A stretch of 64,000 nucleotides of DNA, taken from assembly GCA_026692665.1 (NCBI GenBank), contig JAPLOF010000013.1, forward strand, positions 62,001 to 126,000, read 5' to 3'. The position numbers were made by a program, and so were the translations under genes. This document shows positions 34,443-43,634 of this stretch, in pieces (the first letter of the stretch is position 1; every line of letters starts with the position of its first letter). The notes under the pieces were generated by a model that was not told the DNA's origin, searched no databases, and saw only the letters and a program-made list of their open reading frames with translations. Source of the stretch: Planctomycetota bacterium. Lineage in GTDB: Bacteria > Planctomycetota > UBA1135 > GCA-002686595.

Positions 34443-35440
34443 CGCGCGTCGCCGTCGTCTACAACGACGATTCGGCCCTCGCCCGCGGCGACGCGCAGGA
34501 CGCGATCGCCGTGCAGGGCGTGGTCTCGTGCGCACGGTCCGTCGCGGACTCGCTGCGCGCCCGTGGCCACGCGGCGGAGACCCTCGCGCTGCCGCCCGAT
34601 CCGCGAGCCGTGGCTATGTTCGTCGGCGCGCTGCGCGTCGACGTCGTGTTCAATCTCGTGGAGGCGATCGGCGGCGACGCGCGTCGCGAGCCGGCGTTCG
34701 CCTGGGCCTGCGAACTCCACGGGATCGCCTACACCGGCTCGCCGCCCCGCGCGATGACGCTGTGCCTGGAGAAGCCCGTCGCGCAGGCGCTGCTCGGCGC
34801 GAGCGGAGTGCCGGTCCCCCGTCACGTCGTGCTCGCGCGCGGCGACGAGCCGGTCGCCTCGTTGAGCTACCCCGTGATCGTGAAGCCCTCGCGCGAGGAC
34901 GCGAGTCACGGCATCGAATCCGCGAGCGTGGTGCGCGACGAGGCAGCCATGCGCGCGCGGGCCCGCCATGTGATCGAGCACTACGCGCAGCCGGCGATCG
35001 TCGAGGAGTTCGTCGAGGGCCGGGAGATCAACGTGGCCCTCATCGCGAGCCCGCGCGGACTCGAGATCCTGCCTCTGTCGGAGATCGACTACGCCGGCTT
35101 CCCGCCCGAGATGCCCCGCATCGTCTCGTATGCCGGCAAGTGGATCGAGACGAGCCGCGACTGGGCGCTGACGCAGGTGATCGCCGCGCGCGGGCTCGAC
35201 AACGCGCAGCGGGCGCGCATCGAAGCCGTGGCGCGGCGCGCGTTCTACGTGCTGGGCCTGCACGGCTACGGCCGGGTGGACGTGCGCCTGGACGCGCGCG
35301 GCGAGCCCCACGTGATCGACGTGAACCCGAATCCGGACATCTCTCCCGACGCCGGTTTCGCGCTGGCCGCCGCTCGCGGCGGGTACGCACACGCGGACCT
35401 CGTCGAGTGGATCGTGGCGAGCGCGCGCCGCCCGGAGTAG
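34439..35440 (+). CDS. D-Ala-D-Ala ligase-like ATP-grasp protein (second of pair)
   Basis: This 333-residue product shares the ATP-grasp framework with its neighbour: VVFNLVEAIGGDARREPAFA, YTGSPPRAMTLCLEKPVAQA, VIVKPSREDASHGI, IVEEFVEGREINVALI, GRVDVRLDARGEPHVIDVNP. The two proteins are clearly diverged, so they are likely to have different substrates in one pathway. The ATGA overlap means translational coupling. No peptide precursor, thiolation domain or transporter lies next to them, so the product cannot be predicted. Confidence 0.87.
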   Translation: MTRVAVVYNDDSALARGDAQDAIAVQGVVSCARSVADSLRARGHAAETLALPPDPRAVAMFVGALRVDVVFNLVEAIGGDARREPAFAWACELHGIAYTGSPPRAMTLCLEKPVAQALLGASGVPVPRHVVLARGDEPVASLSYPVIVKPSREDASHGIESASVVRDEAAMRARARHVIEHYAQPAIVEEFVEGREINVALIASPRGLEILPLSEIDYAGFPPEMPRIVSYAGKWIETSRDWALTQVIAARGLDNAQRARIEAVARRAFYVLGLHGYGRVDVRLDARGEPHVIDVNPNPDISPDAGFALAAARGGYAHADLVEWIVASARRPE

Positions 35441-35464
35441 GGACACTCCTCGATCGATCCTCCA

Positions 35465-35476
35465 CACCTCGAGGTG
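35465..35476. promoter_or_regulatory. 12-bp perfect palindrome CACCTCGAGGTG
   Basis: The palindrome lies 24 bases after the ATP-grasp stop and upstream of the SEL1 gene. It could be an operator or chance in GC-rich DNA; no other copy was recognised. Confidence 0.25.
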
Positions 35477-35652
35477 AGGGAGCCCATGCCACCGCCGGAG
35501 CCCGGTCCGACCGCTTCCGGGGCTCGAGCTTCACGATCTCTTGATCCAAACCGAGGGTTCGCGACCGGTACATTGATGCGCTCACCTCCGGCGCTCGGGC
35601 CCATGGGGTCCCCGCAAGCGTGCCCATGCCGCCTTCACCGAACCGAGCCTCG

Positions 35653-36741
35653 ATGCTTCGCAGTCTGGTCGCCCTGGCCCTCGTGCTGTCCGCGTGCAGC
35701 ACCGGCGCGCGCGCGCCCGAGGCGAACGCGACGAGCCTCGCGACCCGGAGTCCCGAGGAGTGCCGCGTCCTGGCCGAACAGGGCGACGTCGAAGCTCAAC
35801 TGCGGCTCGGTTCGATGTACTTCGAAGGCGCGGGAGTGCCGCGCGACGAGGCCGAGGCAGCCCGCTGGTTCGCGCGCGCCGCGGAGCGCAACGATCCTCG
35901 CGCGCAGTTCGCGCTGGGTGTCCTCGCGCGTGACCCCGCCGAGCGGAATCGTTGGCACCAGTTGGCCGCGGATCAGGGTCATGCCGGCGCGCAGCGCAGC
36001 CTGGGCGTCGCGTACCTCGCCGGCGACGGTGTCCCGCAGGATGCCGCGCAATCTGCGCGCTGGCTGCGCCTGGCCGCGGACCAGGGCGAGGCGCAGGCGC
36101 AGTTCCTGCTCGGCATGCTCTACGCCGAAGGGCGCGGCGTGCCCGAGGACGCGGCCGAGTCCGCGCGTTGGCTGCGCGCTGCGGCCGAACAGGGGCTGGC
36201 GCAGGCGCAACGCAGCCTGGCCGCGGCGCTCGCGAAGGGCCGAGGGATCCCGGCGGATCCCGTGCAGGCGGCGGCCTGGTTTCGACGGGCGGCGGAGCAG
36301 GGCCTGGCCGAGGCACGGGCGGATCTCGGGCTCATGTACGTGCAAGGCCGCGGCGTCGCGCAGGATCCGGCCGAGGGCGCGAAGTGGCTGACGCTCGCCG
36401 CCGAGCAGGGCGTCGCCGTGGCGCAGTCGAACCTCGCGCTGCTCTATCTGCAGGGCCAAGGCGTGCCGAAGGACGACGCGCTCGCGGTGCGCTGGTTCAC
36501 GGCCGCGGCCGAGGGCGGAGTCGGCGCCGCGCAGGTCCGTCTGGCGACGATGTACGAGCTGGGCCGCGGCGTCGCGCAGGACGACGTGATCGCGCACGCC
36601 TGGTACTCCGTCGCCGAATCGAGCGGCGAGAGCCGCGCGCGGGAACGATCCGAAGTCCTCGCGCAGCGGATGACGCGCGAGCACCTCGAGTCCTCCGCGG
36701 CCTTGGCCTCGGACCTGCGCAAGCGCCTCGCCTCCCGCTGA
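35653..36741 (+). CDS. SEL1-repeat lipoprotein, eight repeats
   Basis: The product starts MLRSLVALALVLSACSTG, a lipoprotein signal with lipobox LSAC. In-frame starts at 35626 (ATG) and 35620 (GTG) would add a few residues. Eight SEL1 units of about 36 residues follow, each of the type AxAQxxLGxxYxxGxGVxxDxxxAxxWxxxAAEQG; the second is degenerate and shorter. The protein is 362 residues. SEL1 solenoids are protein-interaction scaffolds. A relative with nine units lies at 38321, beyond the EAL-HDOD gene. Its partner is unknown. Confidence 0.9.
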   Translation: MLRSLVALALVLSACSTGARAPEANATSLATRSPEECRVLAEQGDVEAQLRLGSMYFEGAGVPRDEAEAARWFARAAERNDPRAQFALGVLARDPAERNRWHQLAADQGHAGAQRSLGVAYLAGDGVPQDAAQSARWLRLAADQGEAQAQFLLGMLYAEGRGVPEDAAESARWLRAAAEQGLAQAQRSLAAALAKGRGIPADPVQAAAWFRRAAEQGLAEARADLGLMYVQGRGVAQDPAEGAKWLTLAAEQGVAVAQSNLALLYLQGQGVPKDDALAVRWFTAAAEGGVGAAQVRLATMYELGRGVAQDDVIAHAWYSVAESSGESRARERSEVLAQRMTREHLESSAALASDLRKRLASR

Positions 36742-36758
36742 CGGAATCCGCCGGTGCT

Positions 36759-37970
36759 TCAGTCCGCGGCGAGGCTGGACCGCACTTGTCCCGACCAGCG
36801 AAGCGCCTCGAGGTAGCAGTCGCGCAGGTCCGTGGCGGAGCAACTTCCGCCTTCGAGCGCCGACCAGTCGGCACGCTCGCAGGCCTCGACGGCACGCAGG
36901 CTGTCGCCCAAGGCGCCCTCGTGGAGCAGGAGTGCGTTCGAGAGCTCTTTCGACAAGCCGAGTCTCTCGACGATCTCGCCGAGAGGGCGATCGACGAACG
37001 CGTCGAGCAGGGAGAACAGGCCGACGCTGAAGTACCGATCGGGCAGTCCGTGCATGCGCTCGCCGAGCTTCTCGCACATGTGGGCGCGGACGAGGGCCAT
37101 GGTCACGAGCTCGCCCGGTTTCCCGTCGAGGTCGGCCATCAGGATCATGGCGACGCAGGTCCGCAGGCGTTCCGTCCCGAGCATGACGACGGCGTGGCGC
37201 AGCGATTCGATCCGCTCTCGCACGCCGAAGTAGACCGCGTTCACGTGACGCAGGAGGCGCACGCCCAGACCGACGTCGGCCGCGATCAGGGTCTCGATCC
37301 TTTCGAAGGTCGTCGCGGGGTCCTGCAGTTCGGAGAGGAGCCGCAGCAGCGCGTTGCGATCCGTCGGCATGCGCCGCCCGGGCACGATGTCGGGGCGCGC
37401 GAAGTAGTAGCCCTGGAAGAGATGGAACCCGGCGTCCAGCGCCGCATCGTGGACCGCGCGCGTCTCGACCTTCTCGGCCAGGATGCGCAGACCGGGCCTC
37501 GCGATCGACCGCAGGTCGTCGACCAGTCCCGCCTCGGATCGGCCGAGCATGTCGAGCTTCACGAAGTCGGCGAACTCGAGGAGCCCTGCCGTCCGTTCGT
37601 TGAGGACGTAGTCGTCGAGCGCGATCTGATAGCCCGCCGTACGCGCGCTCCGGAGGGCACGCAGGACCTCGGCGTCCGCCACGACGGACTCGAGCACTTC
37701 GAGCACGACGCGTTCGGGCGGGAGCACGCGGAAGTGCTCTTCCGTCAATGCGGTGCGCGAGAAGTTGACCCAGGCCCGCACGGGGCCGACGAGCTCGTCG
37801 AGTCCGATGTCCATGACAGAACGGACCGACACCACGGCGGTGGCGACTTCGGGTGATGCCGAGTCCACCAGCGCCCCGTGCTCCGGCCGGAACAGGAGCT
37901 CGTAGGCGGTGAGTCCGTTCGCGCGATCGAAGATCGGCTGGCGGGCGATCAGCACTTCTTCGGCGAGCAT
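36759..37970 (-). CDS. EAL-HDOD (YuxH-type) signalling protein
   Basis: The 403-residue product has an N-terminal EAL-fold domain (LIARQPIFDRANGLTAYELL, VVLEVLESV, IALDDYV, FVKLDML, LRILAEKVET, FHLFQGYYFARPD) and a C-terminal HDOD domain (LLRHVNAVYFG, LRHAVVMLGTERLRTCVAMI). EAL is replaced by EVLE-type residues, as is usual for this group, so it is probably a non-catalytic c-di-GMP or protein-binding module. ATG 37970 (MLAEEVLI) was chosen because upstream residues do not fit the domain. It is convergent with the first SEL1 gene and divergent from the second. Confidence 0.88.
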   Translation of the reverse strand: MLAEEVLIARQPIFDRANGLTAYELLFRPEHGALVDSASPEVATAVVSVRSVMDIGLDELVGPVRAWVNFSRTALTEEHFRVLPPERVVLEVLESVVADAEVLRALRSARTAGYQIALDDYVLNERTAGLLEFADFVKLDMLGRSEAGLVDDLRSIARPGLRILAEKVETRAVHDAALDAGFHLFQGYYFARPDIVPGRRMPTDRNALLRLLSELQDPATTFERIETLIAADVGLGVRLLRHVNAVYFGVRERIESLRHAVVMLGTERLRTCVAMILMADLDGKPGELVTMALVRAHMCEKLGERMHGLPDRYFSVGLFSLLDAFVDRPLGEIVERLGLSKELSNALLLHEGALGDSLRAVEACERADWSALEGGSCSATDLRDCYLEALRWSGQVRSSLAAD

Positions 37971-38320
37971 GGGGGTCGATCGAGTTCTGCTGAACTGGGT
38001 GTCGGGGGGGAAGGCCCGGTGGAGTCTCGAGCCAGAGCCTGACCCTCGAGTCCCTGCTCGGGAATCGGCCAGCACGGGACGCAACCTGAACCTCGAGGTC
38101 CGAAGTCAGGCCCCCTCCCTCCCGGAGCGGCCTGGGGGGCGTCCCCGGCCGCCACGACGACCCCGCACCGCGCCTGGCCCGGCTTCCCCCCCGCCAGGCG
38201 GGCGGGTCACGCCGGAACGCGAGCCTCGAGCGTCTTTGTAAACGACGACACCTGGAATCTCCTCCCGGGTCGTCGTCCGGGAGTTCAGTCCACGACCGCG
38301 GCACTGCCGAAAGCGGGGTC
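37971..38320. other. Divergent intergenic region with hairpin at 38242-38276
   Basis: ACGACGAC (38242-38249) and GTCGTCGT (38269-38276) are inverted 8-bp arms with a 19-base loop, 45 bases before the SEL1 start, perhaps an operator or leader structure. The rest of this 350-base region is very GC-rich and holds no recognised gene. Confidence 0.35.
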
Positions 38321-39562
38321 ATGAACCGCTCCCTGTTTTCGGCGCAAACCTCGACGCTCCTCTCGATCTGTCTCGTCCTGGCGGCCGCGAGCTGCGCGAG
38401 TGCGAAGCGCGAGGGCTGGTACGACTACAACAGCGGCGACTGCGCCAGCGCGCTCGCGCGTTGGACTCCGCTCGCAGAACAGGGCGACGCCGACGCGCAG
38501 TTCCTCGTCGGAGTGCTCCACGACGAAGGGCGCGGCGTGGCGGCGGATCCGAGCGAGGCGGCCAAGTGGTATCGCCTGGCGGCCGAACAGGGCCACGCGG
38601 CCGCGCAGACGAACCTCGGCCTCCTGTACTACGACGGCCGCGGCGTCGAGAAGTCGCACACGGATGCGGCCACGTGGTTCGGGCGAGCCGCCGAGCAGGG
38701 CTACGCGCGCGCGCAGACGAATCGCGGAGTGATGTACCTGCTCGGGCAGGCACTGCCCCAGAACCACGAACAGGCGCGGACGCTGCTGCGCCTCGCCGCC
38801 CAGCAGGGAGACGCGAAGGCCCAGCGACTCCTCGGCTCGATCTACCACGAGGGCATCGGCGTCGAGGAGAACGACAAGCAGGGCGCGCAGTGGCTCGCTC
38901 TCGCGGCGGAGCAAGGCGACGCCACGGCCGAAACCCTGCTCGGCATCCTCCACTTCGGCGGCGAGGGCGTCGCCCAGGACGACGGAGCCGCCGCCGAGCT
39001 CCTGAGGAAGGCCGCCGACCAGGGCCTCGCGTCCGCGCAGTACTCGCTCGGTTGGCTCCATTGGCGCGGCCGGGGCGTGGACCAGGACGACGCGCGCGCC
39101 GCACTGTGGTTCGGTCGCGCTGCCGAGCAGGGCCTGCCCGTGGCGCAGACGCAGATCGGCCTGATGCTCCTCTCGGGGCGCGGTGTCGAGCGGAACGACG
39201 CACAGGCCGCCCATTGGCTGGGCCTAGCCGCGGAGCAGGGCTTCGCCCTGGCGCAGTACGACCTCGGACTCCTGCACCTGAAGGGCCAGGGCGTCGAGCG
39301 CGACCCGGCTCTCGCGGCGCAGTGGTTGCGCCGCGCGGCCGACCAGGGGCTCGGAGTCGCGCAGGAGAAGCTCGGCCGCCTGTACGAGCTCGGCCGCGGA
39401 GTCGAGCGCGACGAGGTGGCGGCGTACGCGTGGTACAGCGCGAGCCTGGCGAACGGCCACGCACCCGCGGCGGTCGAGCGCGAGCGGATCGCGAGCACGC
39501 TCGATGCGGCCCAACTCGCGCGGGCCGGCGAGGTCACGCGCGGAACGGACGGCGGGCGGTAG
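38321..39562 (+). CDS. SEL1-repeat lipoprotein, nine repeats
   Basis: A lipoprotein signal (LSICLVLAAASCAS, lipobox ending in Cys) precedes nine SEL1 units of 36 residues, with the same consensus as the 35653 gene (AEQG, LGxxYxxGRGVExD). The third unit has lost the GxGV turn (LGQALPQNH). The last unit ends YELGRGVERDEVAAYAWYSA, nearly the same as the end of the first protein (YELGRGVAQDDVIAHAWYS), so the pair arose by duplication. Length is 413 residues. It probably forms an outer-membrane scaffold. Confidence 0.92.
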   Translation: MNRSLFSAQTSTLLSICLVLAAASCASAKREGWYDYNSGDCASALARWTPLAEQGDADAQFLVGVLHDEGRGVAADPSEAAKWYRLAAEQGHAAAQTNLGLLYYDGRGVEKSHTDAATWFGRAAEQGYARAQTNRGVMYLLGQALPQNHEQARTLLRLAAQQGDAKAQRLLGSIYHEGIGVEENDKQGAQWLALAAEQGDATAETLLGILHFGGEGVAQDDGAAAELLRKAADQGLASAQYSLGWLHWRGRGVDQDDARAALWFGRAAEQGLPVAQTQIGLMLLSGRGVERNDAQAAHWLGLAAEQGFALAQYDLGLLHLKGQGVERDPALAAQWLRRAADQGLGVAQEKLGRLYELGRGVERDEVAAYAWYSASLANGHAPAAVERERIASTLDAAQLARAGEVTRGTDGGR

Positions 39563-39584
39563 GTCGCCTGGCCCCCGAGGCGAC
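39563..39584. terminator. Possible terminator hairpin after the second SEL1 gene
   Basis: GTCGCCT-GGCCCCCG-AGGCGAC is a perfect 7-bp stem starting one base after the stop codon. There is no T-run, so it is a weak intrinsic terminator or an mRNA-end stabiliser. Confidence 0.4.
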
Positions 39585-39795
39585 GACGTGGTGCGGGTCA
39601 CCGCGCTCCCCCACCGTCGCAGGGTACCGGGACTACCGCGCGGCGGCCGCTTGCAGTGCGTGGAGCAGTCCGAACATGTCGAGCCGGAGCGAAGAGACCC
39701 CTGCGCTCCATCCTCCGTCCCGCCGCAGTCGAAAGGCGCGTCGCGCTCCGTCCGACGAGCGGAAGCACGGGGTTCGACTCGATCCGCGGCGCGCC

Positions 39796-40782
39796 TCAGA
39801 ACGCCGCGACGCGCTGGATGACCCAGAACATCGCGACGCTTCCGATGGCATAGGCCGGAACGGGCCGCAGCCAGTTGGGCGCGGGAAGTGCAGCCCGCCG
39901 TGCCAATGCGATGAGCGAGAGCACCACGCCGATGAAGAGGAGGTGGCCGAGTTCCACGCCGATGCTGAAGAACAGCAGCGCGGTTGGGACGTGAACGGTC
40001 GGCAGGCCGGCCTCGGAGAGGCCGCCCGCGAAGCCCAGGCCATGCATCAGGCCGAAGCTGAAGGCCACGACCCACGGTGCGCGCGCCGTGATGCCCTCTT
40101 CACCGCGGCGCGCACGCAGGATCTCCGCGGCGACGAAGACGATGCTGAGGGCGATCACGGCCTCGACCGGGCGCTGCGGCACGTGCACGATGCCCAGCGT
40201 CGCGGCGGTGAGCGTCAAGCTGTGCGACAGCGTGAACGCGGTCACGGTCTTGACTAGCCGCCAGCCACCGCGGGTGATGATCAGCAGCGCCAGCACGAAG
40301 AGCAGGTGGTCGATGCCCGAGAGGATGTGCTCGATGCCGAGCATGCCGTACGTGCGCGCGACCTCGAAGGCGCGCGGCGTGTCCGACACGACGAAGGAAG
40401 GCACGGAAGGCGTGAGCCGCACGACCTGCGTGCTGCCGTCGAGGCGCTCGAGGCGCACGAGCACGTCGGTCATCGTCGCGGAAAGCCCGGCGATGCGGAT
40501 CGTGCCGCCAGCGAGCCCGCCCGGGCAGGAGACCGTCCATCGCTGCGTGAAGGCGTTGCTGACCATCGTGGCGCGCGGCTCGCTCGCTGCGGTGCAGCCG
40601 GCAGGCAACTCCACGTACAGCGAGAGGCGCAGGTTCTCGCCTCTGCCCGGCACCTTCCAGAGCACGTCGTAGGTCTCATTCGTGCGCTGGCGCAGTTCGA
40701 GGTAGGCCGGTCGCACCTCGTGCGCGCTGATGCCGGACGCCAGCACGACGAGCAGCAGCAGGGCGAGCAGCGCGCGCTTCAC
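39796..40782 (-). CDS. HupE/UreJ-type membrane protein
   Basis: The 328-residue product has a signal sequence (MKRALLALLLLVVLASGISA), a beta-rich periplasmic domain (HEVRPAYLELRQ) and six to seven helices with the HupE/UreJ_2 features: GIEHILSGIDHLLFVLALL, AFTLSHSLTLTAATLG, FGLMHGLGFAGGLSEAG and FSIGVELGHLLFIG, all with membrane-embedded His/Glu. Members are linked with nickel uptake, but this long subgroup is often found beside PpiC and DUF3604 genes, as here. It overlaps the PpiC stop by 4 bases (ATGA). Confidence 0.87.
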   Translation of the reverse strand: MKRALLALLLLVVLASGISAHEVRPAYLELRQRTNETYDVLWKVPGRGENLRLSLYVELPAGCTAASEPRATMVSNAFTQRWTVSCPGGLAGGTIRIAGLSATMTDVLVRLERLDGSTQVVRLTPSVPSFVVSDTPRAFEVARTYGMLGIEHILSGIDHLLFVLALLIITRGGWRLVKTVTAFTLSHSLTLTAATLGIVHVPQRPVEAVIALSIVFVAAEILRARRGEEGITARAPWVVAFSFGLMHGLGFAGGLSEAGLPTVHVPTALLFFSIGVELGHLLFIGVVLSLIALARRAALPAPNWLRPVPAYAIGSVAMFWVIQRVAAF

Positions 40783-41636
40783 TTCGCCTTCCCAGTGTCG
40801 TCCAGTCCTTCGATCTGGACCGTGTAGCTCTTCAGCAACTCCGTGTAGAAGGCCTCATTGGCGGCGATGCGCCGCGCGTTGTCCCACTCACGTCGCACGG
40901 CTTCACGCACATCGCTCAGCACGGGCGTGTGCCCTTCGGCGCGTTCGCGGACGTACACGAGGTGCACGCCGTAGCCGGACTCGACCGGCCCTTGCCAGCG
41001 ACCGACTGCGAGCCCGTCGAGAGCCTTGGAGAAGGGCTCACCAAACTGCTGCGCGACATCGCCCAACGGGAGATCCGTGTACTGCGGCTCGAGCATCCGC
41101 GAGTCCCCTAGCGTCGAGAGATCGGCCCCCGCGCCAGCGTGTTCCAGCTGAGCCCGTAGCTTGGCCGCGTCACTCGCGAGGTCCGCGCCGTGCTTCTGCG
41201 GATCGAGATAAACCTGGTTGAACGTGAACCGCGGCTCGACGCGGAACGCGTCAGCGTGGGTGCGAAGGTACTCCTCGAGTTCGGCCTCGGTCGGCTCGGC
41301 GAGCGCGGCAACGTCGTCGGAGACGAACTCCATCTTCTGCCGCAGGCGTCGGCGGATAACGGTGTCCTCCCGATCGAGGCCCAGCGCCATGGCCTCGCGG
41401 CAGTAGACCTCCTCGCGTACGCGGTCCCGCACGAGGCCGGCGAGTTCTTCCGTGGTGGGAGGCCGCTGCCAGGTCTTCGCGAACCCGGCGGCCATCTGCT
41501 CGATCTGTCCGAGCGTCACGACGATCTGCCCCGGTTCGCGCGAACCGCCGTTCCGCTGCAGCAGGCCGTACGCGAGAAACAGTGCCGCGCCGAACACCAG
41601 GAAATGCAGCAGCGGTTCCTTCAGTATTCGTCTCAT
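40779..41636 (-). CDS. PpiC/SurA-like peptidyl-prolyl cis-trans isomerase, membrane-anchored
   Basis: The 285-residue product starts MRRILKEPLLHFLVFGAALF, a single N-terminal membrane anchor. A SurA-N-like helical region follows (YCREAMALGLDREDTVIRRR), then a parvulin-like domain (FNQVYLDP, DSRMLEPQYTDLPLGDVAQQ, LAVGRWQGPVESGYGVHLVYV). The chaperone domain faces the periplasm. It is likely a folding factor for the DUF3604 proteins encoded upstream; it begins 17 bases after the DUF3604 stop and is coupled to HupE. Confidence 0.85.
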   Translation of the reverse strand: MRRILKEPLLHFLVFGAALFLAYGLLQRNGGSREPGQIVVTLGQIEQMAAGFAKTWQRPPTTEELAGLVRDRVREEVYCREAMALGLDREDTVIRRRLRQKMEFVSDDVAALAEPTEAELEEYLRTHADAFRVEPRFTFNQVYLDPQKHGADLASDAAKLRAQLEHAGAGADLSTLGDSRMLEPQYTDLPLGDVAQQFGEPFSKALDGLAVGRWQGPVESGYGVHLVYVRERAEGHTPVLSDVREAVRREWDNARRIAANEAFYTELLKSYTVQIEGLDDTGKAK

Positions 41637-41652
41637 GGCCGCGCGTAGCGAA

Positions 41653-43602
41653 TCACTTCGCAGGCGTGTACCAGATCGGCGAGGTGTAGGCGCGCTCGGT
41701 GACTGTCATGGCGGCTTCCGCGGGCGGCTTCACGCCGAAGCGCTTGGCGTCGTACGCGGTCCAGCGGGGCGTCGGGATCTCGATCACGCGCACGTAGTAG
41801 AAGGCCCTGAGCGCGGGATCGAATGCGGGGTCCTTCCAGACCGTGATCAGTTCGGGGTCGCCGATCGTGTTGCTCCACGTGGCGTTGCCCACGTCGACCG
41901 TGCTGCCGACCGAGGGCAACTTGCCGTCTGCGCCCGGCTTGCGCTTCTCGGCGTCGCCCCAGGCGACGTCGTAGATCTTCTCCTGCACGTTGCCCTGCGC
42001 GTCGAGCCAGCCCTTGATGACCTGGATGCGATCGAGGTTCGCGCCGATCGGATCCTTGAGCGCCGCGACGAGGAAGGTCGGCGACTTTCCGGCCGGTGCC
42101 GCGTGCAGATCTCCGCCCATCGGCACGCCCTTCGTGTATCCGATGCGCGCGGGCATGCGGTCCGCGGCGTCCGTCGCCTCGAAGTCATAGCCGCCGAAGA
42201 AACGCACGACCATGCGCGTGCCCGTCGTCGCGTAGGTCTCCTTGCGCTGCATCGCGTCCCAGATGGACTCACGCGTGTTCTCGTTGGCCCACACCGCGGC
42301 CCAACCCGAGGCGCTGACTTCCCAGTCCCTGATCGTGACACCCGTCTTCGGGTTGTTCATGAACGTCGCGTTGATTCGTTCGGGGCTCGGCTCCTGCGGC
42401 GTCGTCTTGCCGAAGAAGTTCTCCTCCTCCATCGCGGCGAGGCCGTTGTGCGCGTCGCTGCTGCCGATCAGGCCGAACTTGTAGGGGTTGACGCCGAGCT
42501 TCGCTTCGAGCTTCAGGCCGTTCTCGAGCGCCGAGCGCGCGTACTCGAACTCGAGCATGGCCTTGGTCTTGGCCTGGCTACCGTCGAGGTTGCCCTTGTC
42601 CCAGCGCTCGAAGTTCGCGAACTCGTCGGTCGGCGAGAGAAACGGGTGCGCCTCGCCGTCCCCCTTGGTCTGCGTCGCTTCGTAGAGCCGCTCCCACTTC
42701 GCGCGCTCCGCGCAGTACGCGCTGTCGAGCTTCTTTCCGAAGGCCTCCTCCACGGGAAACATCGTGCCGTTGCTGAGGTTGCCGTTGTGCGCGATCGCGA
42801 GCACGCTGCCGCCGGTCTTCGCCTCGTAGGCGGCCATCCACTTCCACAGGTCGAGCGGGTTCGTGCTGCCCTGGGGCGGGATGCAGGTGAACGGGTCGAC
42901 CATCGAGGCCTTGTCCCCGTTGTCGCGGAAGATCACGTTGCGGTGCAGGTTGTTGCCCTTGTCCAGCGCGGTCCACTCGTAGCCGATGAGCGCCGTGAAG
43001 CGGCCCGGCTCGTTGTACTTCTCGTTGGCCTCGATGGTCGCGAGCCAGGCGCTGTGGTACGGGCGCGTGCCGGGCGCGTAGACGAGTGCCGGCGGGAACT
43101 TGCCCTGCGAGAAGGCGCCGATGATCTCGAGCGCGGCCTGCGCGCCCTGACCGTTCTGCATCATGTCGTACCACTTGCGTCCCGTCGGGTCGGCGAGGAG
43201 CTCGGCCTTGCCCGCGAAGAAGTCGGGGAAGAAGCCCATGTTGTCCGAGTGGTCCGCCACGACGAGGAAGTCGAGCGGCCGCGAGAGCCTGGCCGGCTGT
43301 CCGCTCGACGAGGTGACTTCCTCTCCGCGCGCAAAGCGCAGCGCGTCGGCCGGCGTGAGACGGCAGCCGAAGGCGCCCGCATCCATCGAGTACGAGGTGT
43401 GCAGGTGCGTGTCGCCGAAGAAGGGCCGCGTCGGAAAGTTGCGCCCAGCGTAGGGCGAGTACGGCGGCTTCGCCGGGAACGACTTCCCGAGCTTTGCGGC
43501 ATCGGTCGTGCCGATGTCGGTGGTCGCGGACTCCTGCGCGTGGACAGACAGCGAGCCGGCGCTCAGGGCCAGTGCGAGGGTCGTGTATCTCACGTACTTC
43601 AT
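41653..43602 (-). CDS. DUF3604 secreted PHP-like metalloprotein (copy 2)
   Basis: A signal peptide (MKYVRYTTLALALSAGSLSVHA) precedes the domain. The metal-site motifs of a PHP-like fold are visible: FFGDTHLHTSYSMDAG, VVADHSDNMGF, AIAHNGNLSNG and IGSSDAHNGLAAMEEENFFG. DUF3604 proteins are large periplasmic predicted phosphoesterases with unknown substrates. GGAG precedes the ATG at 43602. The product is 649 residues, is a tandem paralogue of the next gene, and shares its end (AYTSPIWYTP). The cluster with HupE and PpiC points to a maturation and metal-supply module. Confidence 0.87.
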   Translation of the reverse strand: MKYVRYTTLALALSAGSLSVHAQESATTDIGTTDAAKLGKSFPAKPPYSPYAGRNFPTRPFFGDTHLHTSYSMDAGAFGCRLTPADALRFARGEEVTSSSGQPARLSRPLDFLVVADHSDNMGFFPDFFAGKAELLADPTGRKWYDMMQNGQGAQAALEIIGAFSQGKFPPALVYAPGTRPYHSAWLATIEANEKYNEPGRFTALIGYEWTALDKGNNLHRNVIFRDNGDKASMVDPFTCIPPQGSTNPLDLWKWMAAYEAKTGGSVLAIAHNGNLSNGTMFPVEEAFGKKLDSAYCAERAKWERLYEATQTKGDGEAHPFLSPTDEFANFERWDKGNLDGSQAKTKAMLEFEYARSALENGLKLEAKLGVNPYKFGLIGSSDAHNGLAAMEEENFFGKTTPQEPSPERINATFMNNPKTGVTIRDWEVSASGWAAVWANENTRESIWDAMQRKETYATTGTRMVVRFFGGYDFEATDAADRMPARIGYTKGVPMGGDLHAAPAGKSPTFLVAALKDPIGANLDRIQVIKGWLDAQGNVQEKIYDVAWGDAEKRKPGADGKLPSVGSTVDVGNATWSNTIGDPELITVWKDPAFDPALRAFYYVRVIEIPTPRWTAYDAKRFGVKPPAEAAMTVTERAYTSPIWYTPAK

Positions 43603-43634
43603 CGTCTTGCTCCTTCGGGCTGTGCTGTTCACAT

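Noticed and set aside
35541..35574. Promoter TTGATC ... TACATT upstream of the first SEL1 gene
   Set aside because: The 22-base spacing is too long for a sigma70 promoter and no better pairing was found.
35653..39562. DNA repeat array or CRISPR in the SEL1 regions
   Set aside because: The ~108-base periodicity is explained by 36-residue SEL1 units in frame; the repeats are not identical and have no spacers.
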